Assembly (NCBI GenBank): GCA_903912445.1 | Contig: CAIWHP010000152.1 | Coordinates: 1-53,530 of the forward strand | Direction of reading: 5' to 3' | Length of the DNA: 53,530 nucleotides | From: an uncultured Lentisphaerota bacterium | GTDB lineage: Bacteria; Verrucomicrobiota; Kiritimatiellia; CAIQIC01 | Shown here: positions 32,549-41,179 of the stretch, piece by piece | Position numbering within the stretch: the stretch's first letter is position 1 | How the letters are laid out: each line of letters starts with the position of its first letter | Translations under genes and position numbers: made by a program | The notes under the pieces: generated by a model | Told to the model about the DNA's origin: nothing | What the model saw: the letters and a program-made list of their open reading frames with translations, nothing else | Database searches by the model: none

Positions 32549-33661
32549 TCACGGACGCGCAGGTTCGAGGATCAGCAGCGTGAGTTCCGGCGGCGCACCG
32601 AGGCGGAAGGGCGGCCCCCAGGTGCCCGTGCCGCGCGTGATGTAGAGCTGGGTGCGGGCGTCAAGCCGATGCAGGCCGGCGAGCAGGGGATAGCGGGCGC
32701 GGACGACGGTATGGAAAGGGAAGACCTGTCCGGCGTGGGTATGCCCGGAGAGGATCAGGTCGGCGGGCAACGGACCCGTGAAGTGCGGTTCGTGCTTGAG
32801 CAGGAGGACGCAGGCGTCGGCGGGTACTGCGGCCAGCGCGGTGCGCTCGTCATCAAAGCACGGTTGCCGGAAGTGCCGGCCGGCGCTGTTATCCACGCCC
32901 GCGAGCCAGAGGCCGGGCGCGAGTTCGACCGCGCGCTGGCGCAGCAACGTCAGGCCGGCCCGCGCGTGGAAAGCGAGGGCGGTAGGGAGGCCGAGGTAGT
33001 ACTCGTGGTTGCCGAGCACGGCAAATTTTCCCAGCGGCGCAGAGAGCGCGGCGAACTGCTCGGCATCGGGCAGGCAATGGGGCGAGTCCACCAGGTCGCC
33101 GCCGCTCAGGATCAGGTCAGGCTGCAGGGCGCGGAGCCGCTCGGCAACCTGGGCGAGCAGGCGGTGGTTGCGGTGCAGGTCCAGGTGGAGGTCGCTGAAC
33201 AGCGCGATGCGGAGACCGGCCTGGCCGGGCGGCAGGTGCGCGCAGGCGACGTGAACTTCCTCGACGCGCAGGGCATGCGACTCGCGCCAGCCGATGACCC
33301 CGAGGATGAGCACGGAGAGCACGCACGTGTAGAAGACGCGCTGCGCACTGCAGGCGGCGGCGCCCGCGGGCCAGCGCCGCGCGAGGCGGCGCACCGGCCA
33401 GCAGGCCAGCCAGAGCAGGCAGAACCACAGCAGGCCGCACATCCAAAAATAACCCGGCAGGCCGATCAGCAGGGCGATCCGCTCGTGCGCGACGCGGTCG
33501 AGCAGCCGGGTGATGAGCGGCGCGCAGAACAGGCCGGCGAGGGCGACCGCAAGCAGGAGCCGCAGCCACCGCGGCGGCGCAAAAGCGGCGCGCACGGCGC
33601 GATAGAAAACGACATGCAGGGCGGCGTAGCCCGCGATCAGGAAGAGCAGCAGCGGGAACAT
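32549..33661 (-). CDS. Membrane-anchored metallophosphoesterase
   Basis: 370 residues. Four N-terminal hydrophobic segments (MFPLLLFLIAGYAALHVVFY ... VLSVLILGVIGW) precede a calcineurin-type domain with all metal-binding motifs: FSDLHLDLH, SGGDLVD, GNHEYY, LKHEPH and SGHTHAGQ. This matches YkuE/YaeI-like membrane phosphoesterases, some of which hydrolyse UDP-sugars-lipid or phospholipid-type bonds; the substrate here is not known. Its ATG overlaps the stop codon of the upstream GYF protein by one base (TAATG), so translation is probably coupled. Last gene of a three-gene minus-strand operon. Confidence 0.88.
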   Translation of the reverse strand: MFPLLLFLIAGYAALHVVFYRAVRAAFAPPRWLRLLLAVALAGLFCAPLITRLLDRVAHERIALLIGLPGYFWMCGLLWFCLLWLACWPVRRLARRWPAGAAACSAQRVFYTCVLSVLILGVIGWRESHALRVEEVHVACAHLPPGQAGLRIALFSDLHLDLHRNHRLLAQVAERLRALQPDLILSGGDLVDSPHCLPDAEQFAALSAPLGKFAVLGNHEYYLGLPTALAFHARAGLTLLRQRAVELAPGLWLAGVDNSAGRHFRQPCFDDERTALAAVPADACVLLLKHEPHFTGPLPADLILSGHTHAGQVFPFHTVVRARYPLLAGLHRLDARTQLYITRGTGTWGPPFRLGAPPELTLLILEPARP

Positions 33662-34947
33662 TACAGCTCCGGCGGCTCTGCTTTGTGCGCTGTTTCGCTG
33701 GGCGGCGGCCAGGGGTTTTCAGCGGTGGAGACGTGCCCGGTGCCCTGGCGCATCCGGATATAGCGGTCGTTGAGGTCGCGGAAAGACCGCAGCAACTGGA
33801 GATGGTCCTCCTCGAGCAGCAGCGCGCGCTTGCGGGCACGGTCGGCGTCCTCGCGCTCCTTGCGCATGTTGGCCTCGACCGTCTGGATGCGCAGGTCGGC
33901 CTCTTCCTTGATCCGCTGCTGGCTCTGCTCCAGGCCTTCCAGTTCGCTGGACTTGGCATTGAGCTGCGCCATCAGCGCATCGCAGCGGCCCGACAGCTCG
34001 TTGTAGGCGTCGAGCACGGCGGAGCGCTGGGCGGAGGCGGCATCGGCGGCGGTGGGGAAGACCGTGACGTCGTTAATCTGCTTGATGGTTTTCTGCAGTT
34101 TTTGCAGGCTGATCTGCGTCTGCTCCAGTTGCGTGCGTGCGGCGAGTTCCTCGCGGCGCAGATGTTCGGCCCGCTCGGCCAGCTCCTGCTCGCGCTTGGC
34201 GCTGGAAGCTTGGAGGTCGGCATAGAGGCGTTTCCAGCGTTGCGCCTCCTTCTCGAAATGGTCGCGCTTGCCGGCCATCTCCTTCCACTCGGCGTTGCGG
34301 GACGGCGTCGGGGGCACCAGGAGCGCCGGAGCCGCGGCGAGCGGTTCGCTGACCGGTGCGGCCTCTGCGGGCGCTGGCGCGGGCGGCGAAGTCGCGGCGG
34401 CGGGTTCCTCTGGAACCGCCACCGCGGGTGCTGGTGGCGCGCTGGCCGGTGCCGCCGCCTCGGGCTCCGGTGCCGGGGCGGGTGCCGCTGCCTCGGGCGC
34501 GGGTGCGGCGGTCGCCGGCTCCAGCGGGGGCGCCAGCTTGATGCTTTCGAGCTCCGCCTGCGCGGATTCCAAGGCGAGGCGCAATTCCTGCGCCGTGGCG
34601 GCGAGCCGCGTGTTCTGTTCGAGCACGACCAGCAGCAGGGCCTCGTGTAAGATATGCCGTTCGCCGGTGACGCGGTGGAAGATCGGAGCGGCGGACGGCA
34701 CGCTGCTCTCGCGGATCAGATCGCCCAGCGCGAGCAGATGGAAGGGTCCATAGACTTGTTCGGGGCCGAGCTCCACCATCCAGTCGAGGCCAAGATCCGG
34801 CAGGTCGACCGCGGGCATCCACGTCTCCTGGTCGGTGGAAAGTTGGTCATCGGGCGCGATGCGGCCGCTCGCCGCCCATTGCCGCAAGGCGGCCGTGGCC
34901 ACGGGCCCGAAGACATCCCCGCTCGCTTTTTTTAGATACCATTCCAT
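33661..34947 (-). CDS. GYF_2-domain protein with Pro/Ala linker and coiled coil
   Basis: 428 residues. The N-terminus (MEWYLKKASGDVFGPV, then LRQWAASGRIAPDDQLS) is a GYF_2-type domain, thought to bind peptides or partners. Residues ~60-120 look like a second related unit (ELGPEQVYGPFHLLALGDLIRES). A Pro/Ala/Glu-rich linker (~140-215) and a long coiled coil (~220-400, rich in KREQELAERAEHLRREELA-type heptads) follow. No membrane segment. AGGA lies six nt before ATG 34947, which is preferred over ATG 34953. Possibly a scaffold connecting the LysM lipoprotein and the membrane phosphoesterase encoded on either side; this is inference from context only. Confidence 0.75.
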   Translation of the reverse strand: MEWYLKKASGDVFGPVATAALRQWAASGRIAPDDQLSTDQETWMPAVDLPDLGLDWMVELGPEQVYGPFHLLALGDLIRESSVPSAAPIFHRVTGERHILHEALLLVVLEQNTRLAATAQELRLALESAQAELESIKLAPPLEPATAAPAPEAAAPAPAPEPEAAAPASAPPAPAVAVPEEPAAATSPPAPAPAEAAPVSEPLAAAPALLVPPTPSRNAEWKEMAGKRDHFEKEAQRWKRLYADLQASSAKREQELAERAEHLRREELAARTQLEQTQISLQKLQKTIKQINDVTVFPTAADAASAQRSAVLDAYNELSGRCDALMAQLNAKSSELEGLEQSQQRIKEEADLRIQTVEANMRKEREDADRARKRALLLEEDHLQLLRSFRDLNDRYIRMRQGTGHVSTAENPWPPPSETAHKAEPPEL

Positions 34948-34978
34948 GCGCATTCCTGGCGCCGCGTTCCACAGCGCG

Positions 34979-35569
34979 TTACTTCGGGATCACCAGTTTT
35001 TGTCCCGCCCGCAGCTGATTGTCCTTCTTGATGCCATTGGCGTCCCGCAGCGCACTGATGGCGACTCCGTAGGTGCTGGCGATGCCGGAGAGCGTGTCGC
35101 CGGATTTGACGAGGTAATCGCCGCCCCCGCCCGCGCCGGTCTTGCTGCCGCTGCGTTTCCGGCCCGGGTCCGCCGGCGCGCCGCCGCCCATGATCTGGGA
35201 AATTTTCTTGCTCAGCACGTCGACGAGTTCCTGCTTGTCCTTGTCGCGCGAGGCCTCGAGCGCGTGCATCCGCTGCTCCAAGTTGCCCAGCGTCGCGCGC
35301 AGGGCCTGGGTATCGGCCGCGCCCGAGGCGGCGCGGGCCTGCGCGGCGCGCACCGCGTCCACGTCGGCGCGCAGCTTCGCGGTGTCCAGTTCGACGCTCT
35401 CGAGGCGGCCGGCCAGCTTGCTGCCCTGCTCCTGCAGCAGCCGCTGGTTCTCCTGCGCCCGCGCGTCCATGCGCGCCTGATAATCCTGCGCCGTGACGCA
35501 CCCCGCGAGCCAGCCCGCGGCCAGCGCGGGCGCAAACAGAAACATTTTTTTGTACGGATGAAAATTCAT
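34979..35569 (-). CDS. LysM-domain lipoprotein
   Basis: 196 residues. The lipobox WLAGC puts the lipidated Cys at 24. Residues ~28-125 form a coiled coil, and the last ~45 residues are one LysM module (YLVKSGDTLSGIASTYGVAI, then LRDANGIKKDNQLRAGQKLVIP). LysM binds N-acetylglucosamine-containing glycans, normally peptidoglycan, so the protein is likely a periplasmic lipoprotein bridging membrane and cell wall, resembling a small Lpp/YgaU-type factor. First gene of the operon leading to the GYF and metallophosphoesterase genes (31-nt gap). Divergent from the amidohydrolase gene only 24 bp away. Confidence 0.85.
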   Translation of the reverse strand: MNFHPYKKMFLFAPALAAGWLAGCVTAQDYQARMDARAQENQRLLQEQGSKLAGRLESVELDTAKLRADVDAVRAAQARAASGAADTQALRATLGNLEQRMHALEASRDKDKQELVDVLSKKISQIMGGGAPADPGRKRSGSKTGAGGGGDYLVKSGDTLSGIASTYGVAISALRDANGIKKDNQLRAGQKLVIPK

Positions 35570-35593
35570 CGCGCACTTGTTATCCTATCCAAC

Positions 35594-36943
35594 ATGTTCT
35601 CACAAGCAAAACATACACCATCCGCGCCGGACGAGCTGCTGATTCACAACGCCTGCGTCTGGCCCGCCGCCGACCAGGCCCCGATCCCCGACGGCCGCGT
35701 GCTGGTCCGCGGCGGCCGTATTGCGCGCATCGGCAAATTCCACGCCCGGGCCGCCTATGAGCTCGACGCCGGCGGCGGCCTCGTCCTGCCCGGCCTGATC
35801 CAGGCGCACGTCCACCTCGCGCAGACGCTGTTCCGCGGCCTGGCCGAGGACCTGCCGCTGCTGACCTGGTTGCGCCGCCATATCTGGCCGCTTGAGGCGG
35901 CGCACGACGGCGCATCGCTCTATGCCTCGGCCCTGCTGGCCTGCGCCGAGATGCTGCGCGGCGGCGTCACCGCCTTCCTTTCGATGGAAACCACACGGCA
36001 CACCGCCGCCGCCTTCGCGGCCGTCGAGCAGAGCGGGCTCATGGGCGCCATCGGCCATTGCCTGATGGACGAGACCGGCAACTACCCACCGCTGGCCGTG
36101 CCGCTCGACGACGCGCTGGCCGACTGCGACCTCCTCCGCCAGAAGCTGCGCGGCAACGACCGCCTGGCCCTCGCCATCGCGCCGCGCTTTGCCCTGAGCT
36201 GCGCGCCGGAGTTGCTGCGCGAGGCCGCGGCCTACGCGCGCGAGCACCACCTGCGCCTGCATACGCACGCGGCCGAGCAGGAGCAGGAAGTCCGCCTGGT
36301 CCGGAAGCTGACCGGCCGCGGCAACATCGAGTTCCTCCACGACGTGGGGCTGACCGGTCCGGACGTGGCTATCGCGCACTGCGTCCACGCGACGCGCGAG
36401 GAGTGGGACATACTCGCCGCCACGCAGACCAGCGTCCTGCATTGCCCGACGGCGAACCTCAAGCTCGGCTCCGGCCTCGCGCCGGTCCCCGAACTGCTGG
36501 CGCGCGGCATCAACGTGGCGCTCGGCTCCGATGGCGCCGCCTGCAACAACCGGCTCGACCTGTTCCAGGAAATGCGGCTGGCCGCGCTGCTGCAAAAAGG
36601 GCTGCATGGCCCGGAGGCGATGCCTGCCCAGACCGTCCTGCGGCTGGCGACCGAGGGTGGGGCGCGGGCGCTCGGCTGGGAAAAGGAGATGGGCACGCTC
36701 GCCGAGGGCAAGCGCGCCAACCTGATCATCGTCAACCCCGACAAGCTGCACGTGGTGCCTTCGACCCAGCCTGCCGCCAACCTCATCTTCGCGCACGAGC
36801 CGGGCGATGTTGACCTGACCATGGTCAACGGCGAGATCCTGTATCACAACGGCGCATGCACCCGCCTCGACCTCGCGCAGGTGCGCGACCTCGCGCGCAC
36901 CGAGCGCGGCAAGCTGCTCCAGCGTGCCGGGCTCGCCGGCTGA
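35594..36943 (+). CDS. Amidohydrolase, MTA/SAH deaminase-like
   Basis: 449 residues of the TrzA/ATZ/MtaD branch of amidohydrolases. Metal ligands are readable: HVH in LIQAHVHLAQTLFRG (~72-74), HTHAAEQE (~223), AHCVHA, and Asp in LGSDGAACNN (~311). LFRGLAEDLPLLTWLRRHIWPLE is typical of 5'-methylthioadenosine/S-adenosylhomocysteine deaminases, which release ammonia and yield inosine forms in the cytoplasm; guanine-deaminase-like or atrazine-hydrolase-like activity is the alternative. No Shine-Dalgarno precedes ATG 35594 and only 24 bp separate it from the divergent LysM gene, so a leaderless start is again plausible. The frame is open far upstream (34835) but that part is antisense to other genes. 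Confidence 0.85.
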   Translation: MFSQAKHTPSAPDELLIHNACVWPAADQAPIPDGRVLVRGGRIARIGKFHARAAYELDAGGGLVLPGLIQAHVHLAQTLFRGLAEDLPLLTWLRRHIWPLEAAHDGASLYASALLACAEMLRGGVTAFLSMETTRHTAAAFAAVEQSGLMGAIGHCLMDETGNYPPLAVPLDDALADCDLLRQKLRGNDRLALAIAPRFALSCAPELLREAAAYAREHHLRLHTHAAEQEQEVRLVRKLTGRGNIEFLHDVGLTGPDVAIAHCVHATREEWDILAATQTSVLHCPTANLKLGSGLAPVPELLARGINVALGSDGAACNNRLDLFQEMRLAALLQKGLHGPEAMPAQTVLRLATEGGARALGWEKEMGTLAEGKRANLIIVNPDKLHVVPSTQPAANLIFAHEPGDVDLTMVNGEILYHNGACTRLDLAQVRDLARTERGKLLQRAGLAG

Positions 36944-37088
36944 CCGCCGCGCGACCTGGCCCGCGGAAGGTCATGGATAACGTGGCCACACGCCGTGGGT
37001 GCAGCTTGAGCGGTCCCACGGGAGTTGTTTCGTCACGTTGGAGAAAACACCGCAGCCCTTCCCGGACAGGCAAGGAGCGGCGTGATTT

Positions 37089-37135
37089 TTCCTATGCTTG
37101 GAAAACCTCAGGCCGGGGGTGTCCAAGCCTTGGAA
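37089..37135. repeat. Phased TTCCAAnnnTTGGAA palindrome array 3 (2 units)
   Basis: TTCCTATGCTTGGAA (37089-37103) and GTCCAAGCCTTGGAA (37121-37135), centres exactly 32 bp apart. Between the convergent amidohydrolase and response-regulator genes; nothing else is seen in the 209-bp gap. Confidence 0.75.
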
Positions 37136-37152
37136 ACGGAAGGCGCGGGAAC

Positions 37153-37833
37153 CTAGGCGCCGGCGAGCCGGACACGGCCTTCGATGAGGCCGGCGCCGAG
37201 GGCGTAGTGGGTGAGGCTGGCGGTATCGTAGAGCTTGAGCTTGTGCGTGAGGCTGCCGCGATGCTTTTCAACGGTCCGGGTGCTGATGCCGAGCTCGGAC
37301 GCAATCTGTTTGTTGGGCCGGCCCTCGGCGACAAGCTGGAGAATTTCCACCTCACGTTCGGTCAGGCAGACCGGATGATAGGAGCAGTCCCCGCAGTGCG
37401 CCGCGCACTGCTGGGGGAGGCGGCAGGCCACGCTGGGGCTGAAGGCTTTCTTGCCCGTATGGACATCCCGGATCGCGGAGCACAGCGCCTGTGCAGAGAT
37501 CTCCTTGAGCAGATAGCCCGCCACGCCCAGTGCGGTCATTTGCTGGATGTAGCGCTCTTCGCTGCGGGAGGTCAGTACCAGCACCACGGTCGCGGGACAG
37601 AGCTGCCGGATTTGCCGGGTGGCTTCTATGCCGTTGAGCCGCGGCATGAGGATATCCATGATGACGACCGCGGGCCGGAGCTGCTGCGTCAGGCTCACGG
37701 CTTCGCGGCCATCGGCGGCTTCGCCGACGACTTCGATATCGCGCTCGGCAGCCAGCAAGGCACGCAGCCCTTCGCGGACGACGGTGTGATCGTCCGCCAA
37801 TAGTACCTTGATGCGTCCTGCGGCCATATTCAT
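37153..37833 (-). CDS. NarL/LuxR-type response regulator with a cysteine-rich linker
   Basis: 226 residues. Receiver domain ~7-125: acidic pair Asp14-Asp15, phospho-acceptor Asp60 (VVIMDILMPRLNG), Thr88 and Lys110. C-terminal LuxR-type HTH ~157-215 (LTEREVEILQLVAEGRPNKQIASELGIS, then TRTVEKHRGSLTHKL). The linker is unusual: cysteines at 137, 143, 147, 150 and 156 (CAAHCGDCSYHPVC), close enough to bind Zn or an Fe-S cluster. No histidine kinase gene is adjacent. It is divergent from the exopolysaccharide-type operon that starts at 37974, which makes that operon its likeliest target (inference). ATG 37833 is preceded by GGGGGA. Confidence 0.88.
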   Translation of the reverse strand: MNMAAGRIKVLLADDHTVVREGLRALLAAERDIEVVGEAADGREAVSLTQQLRPAVVIMDILMPRLNGIEATRQIRQLCPATVVLVLTSRSEERYIQQMTALGVAGYLLKEISAQALCSAIRDVHTGKKAFSPSVACRLPQQCAAHCGDCSYHPVCLTEREVEILQLVAEGRPNKQIASELGISTRTVEKHRGSLTHKLKLYDTASLTHYALGAGLIEGRVRLAGA

Positions 37834-37973
37834 CCGTCCCCCGTGCGACCCCCTGCTCGTAGAACCGGCTACAAACTCGAAAGTGTAGCCGTGTTCCTTT
37901 GGATGTCAAATGATCGGCAGGTGGTACTTCCCCTCATGGTGGCGTGCGGCTGACGGGGTAAACTCAGAGCGTC

Positions 37974-39086
37974 ATGAAAACAGAAACACCGGCAATGAAG
38001 AGCAATCAACCCAACGGGCTGCACGTACTGATCACGGGCGGTGCGGGGTTCATCGGTTCGAACCTGGCCGAACACCACCTGAACAAGGGCGACAAGGTGC
38101 ATGTGGTGGACGATCTGAGCACCGGGGCGCTGGGCAACATCGAGGCGTTTCGGAGCCACCCGCTTTTCCGGTTTACCCAGGCCGACATCCTGACGTGGGA
38201 CGATCTCTATAAATCGGTTACCTGGGCCGACAGGATCTACCACATGGCGGCCGTTGTGGGCGTCCACAAGGTGCTGGCGGAGCCCATCCACTGTCTGGCC
38301 ACAAACATTGCGGGCTGCGAGCGGGTGCTGCGGGCGGCCAGCGCCAACGGATGGAAGCCACAGATTGTGATCCCCTCGACGGCGGAGGTCTATGGCGAGG
38401 CGACCGCCGGCGGTGCGCTGTCGGTGGCGGCGGTCTTCTCCGGGTACCGCGAAGACGCGGAACTGGTGGTGGGCTCCACGGCAATCAAGCGGTGGAACTA
38501 CCCCATCAGCAAGATCACCAACGAGGCGCTCGGGTTGTCCTACGGGCAGGCCTTTGGGATGGCGGTCGTCGTCGCCCGGCTGTTCAACAGCGTCGGGCCG
38601 CGCCAGACCGGGCGCTACGGGATGGTGCTGCCGCGGTTCGTGAAGCAGGCGGTGGCGGGCGAGCCGATCACGGTGTATGGCGACGGCACGCAGACGCGCA
38701 GCTTCTGCGATGTGCGGGACACGGTGGCGCTGCTGGATTCCCTGGCGGGCTGTCCGGACAGCGCCGGGGAGATCATCAACGTGGGCAACAACCGCGAGAT
38801 CAGCATCCATGCGCTGGCCGAACTGGTCAAGGATCTGGCGCAAAGCGCGTCGCCGATCGTGCGCATCCCCTACCGCGAAGCCTATGGCGAGGGGAACGTG
38901 GAAACCTATCGGCGCAAGCCGGACCTCGCCAAGCTGTTCGCGCATACGGCCTATCGGCATCAGTGGTCGCTGGAGGCGACGGTTCGGGAACTGGTCGAGC
39001 GGGAAAAAACCAACACGGAAGACGCGAAACTGACGGATTGGCGGCCAGAGGATCTGCGCGTCTTCCAGGAGTGCATGGTCACATGA
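37974..39086 (+). CDS. NAD-dependent extended SDR, nucleotide-sugar epimerase/dehydratase
   Basis: 370 residues. NAD-binding GGAGFIGSNLAE (~21-32), then DDLSTG, catalytic Ser/Thr in IPSTAEVYGE, and NYPISK providing the Tyr-xxx-Lys pair. GDGTQTRSFCDVRDTV is the sugar-nucleotide-binding part. Closest types are UDP-glucose 4-epimerase, UDP-glucuronate epimerase/decarboxylase and dTDP-glucose dehydratase; which one cannot be said by eye. It would make the sugar donor for the GT2 synthase three genes downstream. An ATG at 37995 is an alternative start. The stop codon overlaps the next gene's ATG (ATGA). Confidence 0.85.
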   Translation: MKTETPAMKSNQPNGLHVLITGGAGFIGSNLAEHHLNKGDKVHVVDDLSTGALGNIEAFRSHPLFRFTQADILTWDDLYKSVTWADRIYHMAAVVGVHKVLAEPIHCLATNIAGCERVLRAASANGWKPQIVIPSTAEVYGEATAGGALSVAAVFSGYREDAELVVGSTAIKRWNYPISKITNEALGLSYGQAFGMAVVVARLFNSVGPRQTGRYGMVLPRFVKQAVAGEPITVYGDGTQTRSFCDVRDTVALLDSLAGCPDSAGEIINVGNNREISIHALAELVKDLAQSASPIVRIPYREAYGEGNVETYRRKPDLAKLFAHTAYRHQWSLEATVRELVEREKTNTEDAKLTDWRPEDLRVFQECMVT

Positions 39087-39907
39087 AAGCTACACGATAT
39101 GCATGCGCGGGGCTGGCGGTGCTCTGGCTGGCCGGCGTGGCCTGGGCCAATGAAGTGAAAACCTATCGCGAGATCAAGGACTGGACGCCCTACTTCGGGG
39201 GCGAGGTGGACCACGTCTATGTGGCGGGCAGTTACGAATACAGCAGCGTGCACCTGTCCCAGACCCGCCAGGTGGATTGGTTTGCCTCGGCCGTGCAGCT
39301 CTCGCTGCCCCTCAAGCAAGCCACGCCCTATGTCGATGTGGCTTATTATCAGCGCGACACCATCGGCGACTACGCCCTGACCGCCGGTTCCTATTTCAAG
39401 CTCGGGACGGATATCCTGCAGGTGGAAGCCGGCGCCGGCTTGAACATCGACTTTATCTATCAATTCCAGACGACCGCGGAATATCAATACCGGCTGGCCA
39501 ACAACCTCTACGGCAAAGTGCGGGCGCGGTATATGCGCTATGAAACGGCGGGCGACGTCTGGATCGGGTCGCCGGTCGGGCTGATCTATTATTTCGGCGA
39601 CAACTATGTGACGGCCGACTACGACCTGTCCTCGACCGCCGGGCGCGGCACGGCGCAGTGGGGTTCGCTCAAGGCCGACTTCACGTTGAATCCGCGCTGG
39701 GGGCTCTACGTCGGCGCTGCTGTGGGCGAACGGCTCTTTGACATGAACGAGTTGCCCGCGTCCCGGGAGAACGGCTTCATCCTGTTTACGGGCGGCCGCT
39801 TCCGGCTCCTGCAGAATGCGCAGCTGTCCGCCGGGTTTTCCTATTCCGAAGAACAACCGACTTTCATACAAAGGAGTATCGATGTCTCGCTGTCGATAAA
39901 GCTATGA
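39083..39907 (+). CDS. YaiO-like outer-membrane beta-barrel protein
   Basis: 274 residues with a signal peptide (MKATRYACAGLAVLWLAGVAWA). The rest alternates short amphipathic strands with aromatic girdles (VYVAGSYEYSS, PYVDVAYYQRDTIGDYALTAG, ITAEYQYRLA-type, GLIYYFGDNYVTADYDLSS) and ends in SIKL. The arrangement resembles the barrel domain of YaiO, without its TPR part. In E. coli yaiO lies near the GT2 gene yaiP, as here. A plausible role is as the outer-membrane exit for a polysaccharide; inferred. ATG overlaps the SDR stop and the stop overlaps the HEAT gene start, so translation is coupled on both sides. Confidence 0.65.
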   Translation: MKATRYACAGLAVLWLAGVAWANEVKTYREIKDWTPYFGGEVDHVYVAGSYEYSSVHLSQTRQVDWFASAVQLSLPLKQATPYVDVAYYQRDTIGDYALTAGSYFKLGTDILQVEAGAGLNIDFIYQFQTTAEYQYRLANNLYGKVRARYMRYETAGDVWIGSPVGLIYYFGDNYVTADYDLSSTAGRGTAQWGSLKADFTLNPRWGLYVGAAVGERLFDMNELPASRENGFILFTGGRFRLLQNAQLSAGFSYSEEQPTFIQRSIDVSLSIKL

Positions 39908-41178
39908 ACTCAAACTATGCAGAGATTGTCTGGGTGCTGAATGCGGTACTGATCGCCTGTGTCGTGCTGCTGGGCGCGGGCGGGTTGCTCCATGCCCTGG
40001 CCACCGCCGCCCTGCAGCGGCGGCGGCAGCCGGCCGATCTGGCGCTGACCGAGCGGGTCCGCAAGCTGGCGGGAAAACCGGCGCTGACCATCGCGCAACA
40101 GCTGGCCGCGCAGTGCAGCACCGTCACCACCGAGCGGTGGCTCCGGCTGATCAACCGGCACGAGACGTTGGTGCCCGAGAACGTCTGGCCGCAACTGCAG
40201 GGCCACCTGTTCACCACGCCGGTCGTTGCCGCGATCGAGCGGCAGGCCGGCCCCGGCAACAACAAGTGGCGGAGGATCGAGGCGATGAAGGGCCTCGGCC
40301 ATCTTCACACTCCGCTGGCGCTGACGCTGCTCGAGCAGGCCCTGGAAGAGGACGACAAGGATCTCCGTTACTTCGCCCTGCTCTCGCTGGCGCACATGCG
40401 CACGGTGCCGGCGGCGCACGTGATGCTGGATCAGCTCCAGCGCCATGCGTTCAACGGGCACAAGATCGTGGCCCTGCTGGAAGCGTTTCCGCCCGCCGTG
40501 GTGCCCGCGGTGTACGCCGCCCTGCAGAAGAGCGACGCGCCGGCCCGGTTCTGGCTGCTCAAGCTGCTGGCCCGGTTCAAGGTGGATGTCGAGCTGTCCG
40601 CCGTCGACGGTTTTACGCGCGACCTGTCGCCCGACGTGCGCGCGGTCGCGTGCGAGTGCCTGGGCTTTGCGTCCCGGCCCGAGGCTTGCGAGCCGGTCGC
40701 ACAATGCCTGCAGGACCCGGTCTGGTATGTGCGGCTGCAGGCGGTGCGGGCGCTGTCGCGGATCGAGGGCTCGGCCTGCCTGCCGCGGCTGGCAAGGTTG
40801 ATGGCCGCCGAAACCTCTCCGCTGGTGCAGGAGAGCATCAAGAACGTCATGCTGCGCGACCCCGCCGGCGCGCTGCCCGCGACGGAACGTTTCCTGGATC
40901 ACCCAGACCAGGCGGTGAAGGCCTGGTGCGTCAACGCCTTGGTGGATTCCAACAGCGTGGTCAAGCTACTGACCCTCTGTCTGGCGGAGCCGGGCGGGGT
41001 GCGCGAGCATGCGCGCGATGTGCTGAAGAAGCTGATCGCCTCGAACATCCATTTCGGCCTCAAGCAGGCGCTGGATCAGCTCCAGGCGGGTGCGCGCCGC
41101 CGGATTCTGGATTTTGTGGCCGGTGTGGACGTCCTGCTGGCCCGCCGCATGGAGCCGCAAGCAGTGAAAGGAGCCTGA
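39904..41178 (+). CDS. Membrane-anchored HEAT-repeat protein
   Basis: 424 residues. A single N-terminal membrane segment (IVWVLNAVLIACVVLLGAGGLLHAL, ~9-33) is followed by helical repeats throughout (WRRIEAMKGLGHL, LRYFALLSLAHMRT, VRAVACECLGFASRPEA, WYVRLQAVRALSRIEGS, VKAWCVNALVDSNS), the HEAT/armadillo pattern. No catalytic motif. With a cytoplasmic solenoid bound to the inner membrane and coupled translation to both barrel and synthase genes, a scaffold role for the polysaccharide complex is likely. Family-level function is unknown. Confidence 0.8.
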   Translation: MNSNYAEIVWVLNAVLIACVVLLGAGGLLHALATAALQRRRQPADLALTERVRKLAGKPALTIAQQLAAQCSTVTTERWLRLINRHETLVPENVWPQLQGHLFTTPVVAAIERQAGPGNNKWRRIEAMKGLGHLHTPLALTLLEQALEEDDKDLRYFALLSLAHMRTVPAAHVMLDQLQRHAFNGHKIVALLEAFPPAVVPAVYAALQKSDAPARFWLLKLLARFKVDVELSAVDGFTRDLSPDVRAVACECLGFASRPEACEPVAQCLQDPVWYVRLQAVRALSRIEGSACLPRLARLMAAETSPLVQESIKNVMLRDPAGALPATERFLDHPDQAVKAWCVNALVDSNSVVKLLTLCLAEPGGVREHARDVLKKLIASNIHFGLKQALDQLQAGARRRILDFVAGVDVLLARRMEPQAVKGA

Positions 41179-41179
41179 T

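Noticed and set aside
34835-35593. N-terminal extension of the amidohydrolase
   Set aside because: The frame is open but runs antisense through the LysM gene and into the GYF gene; family homology starts at 35594.
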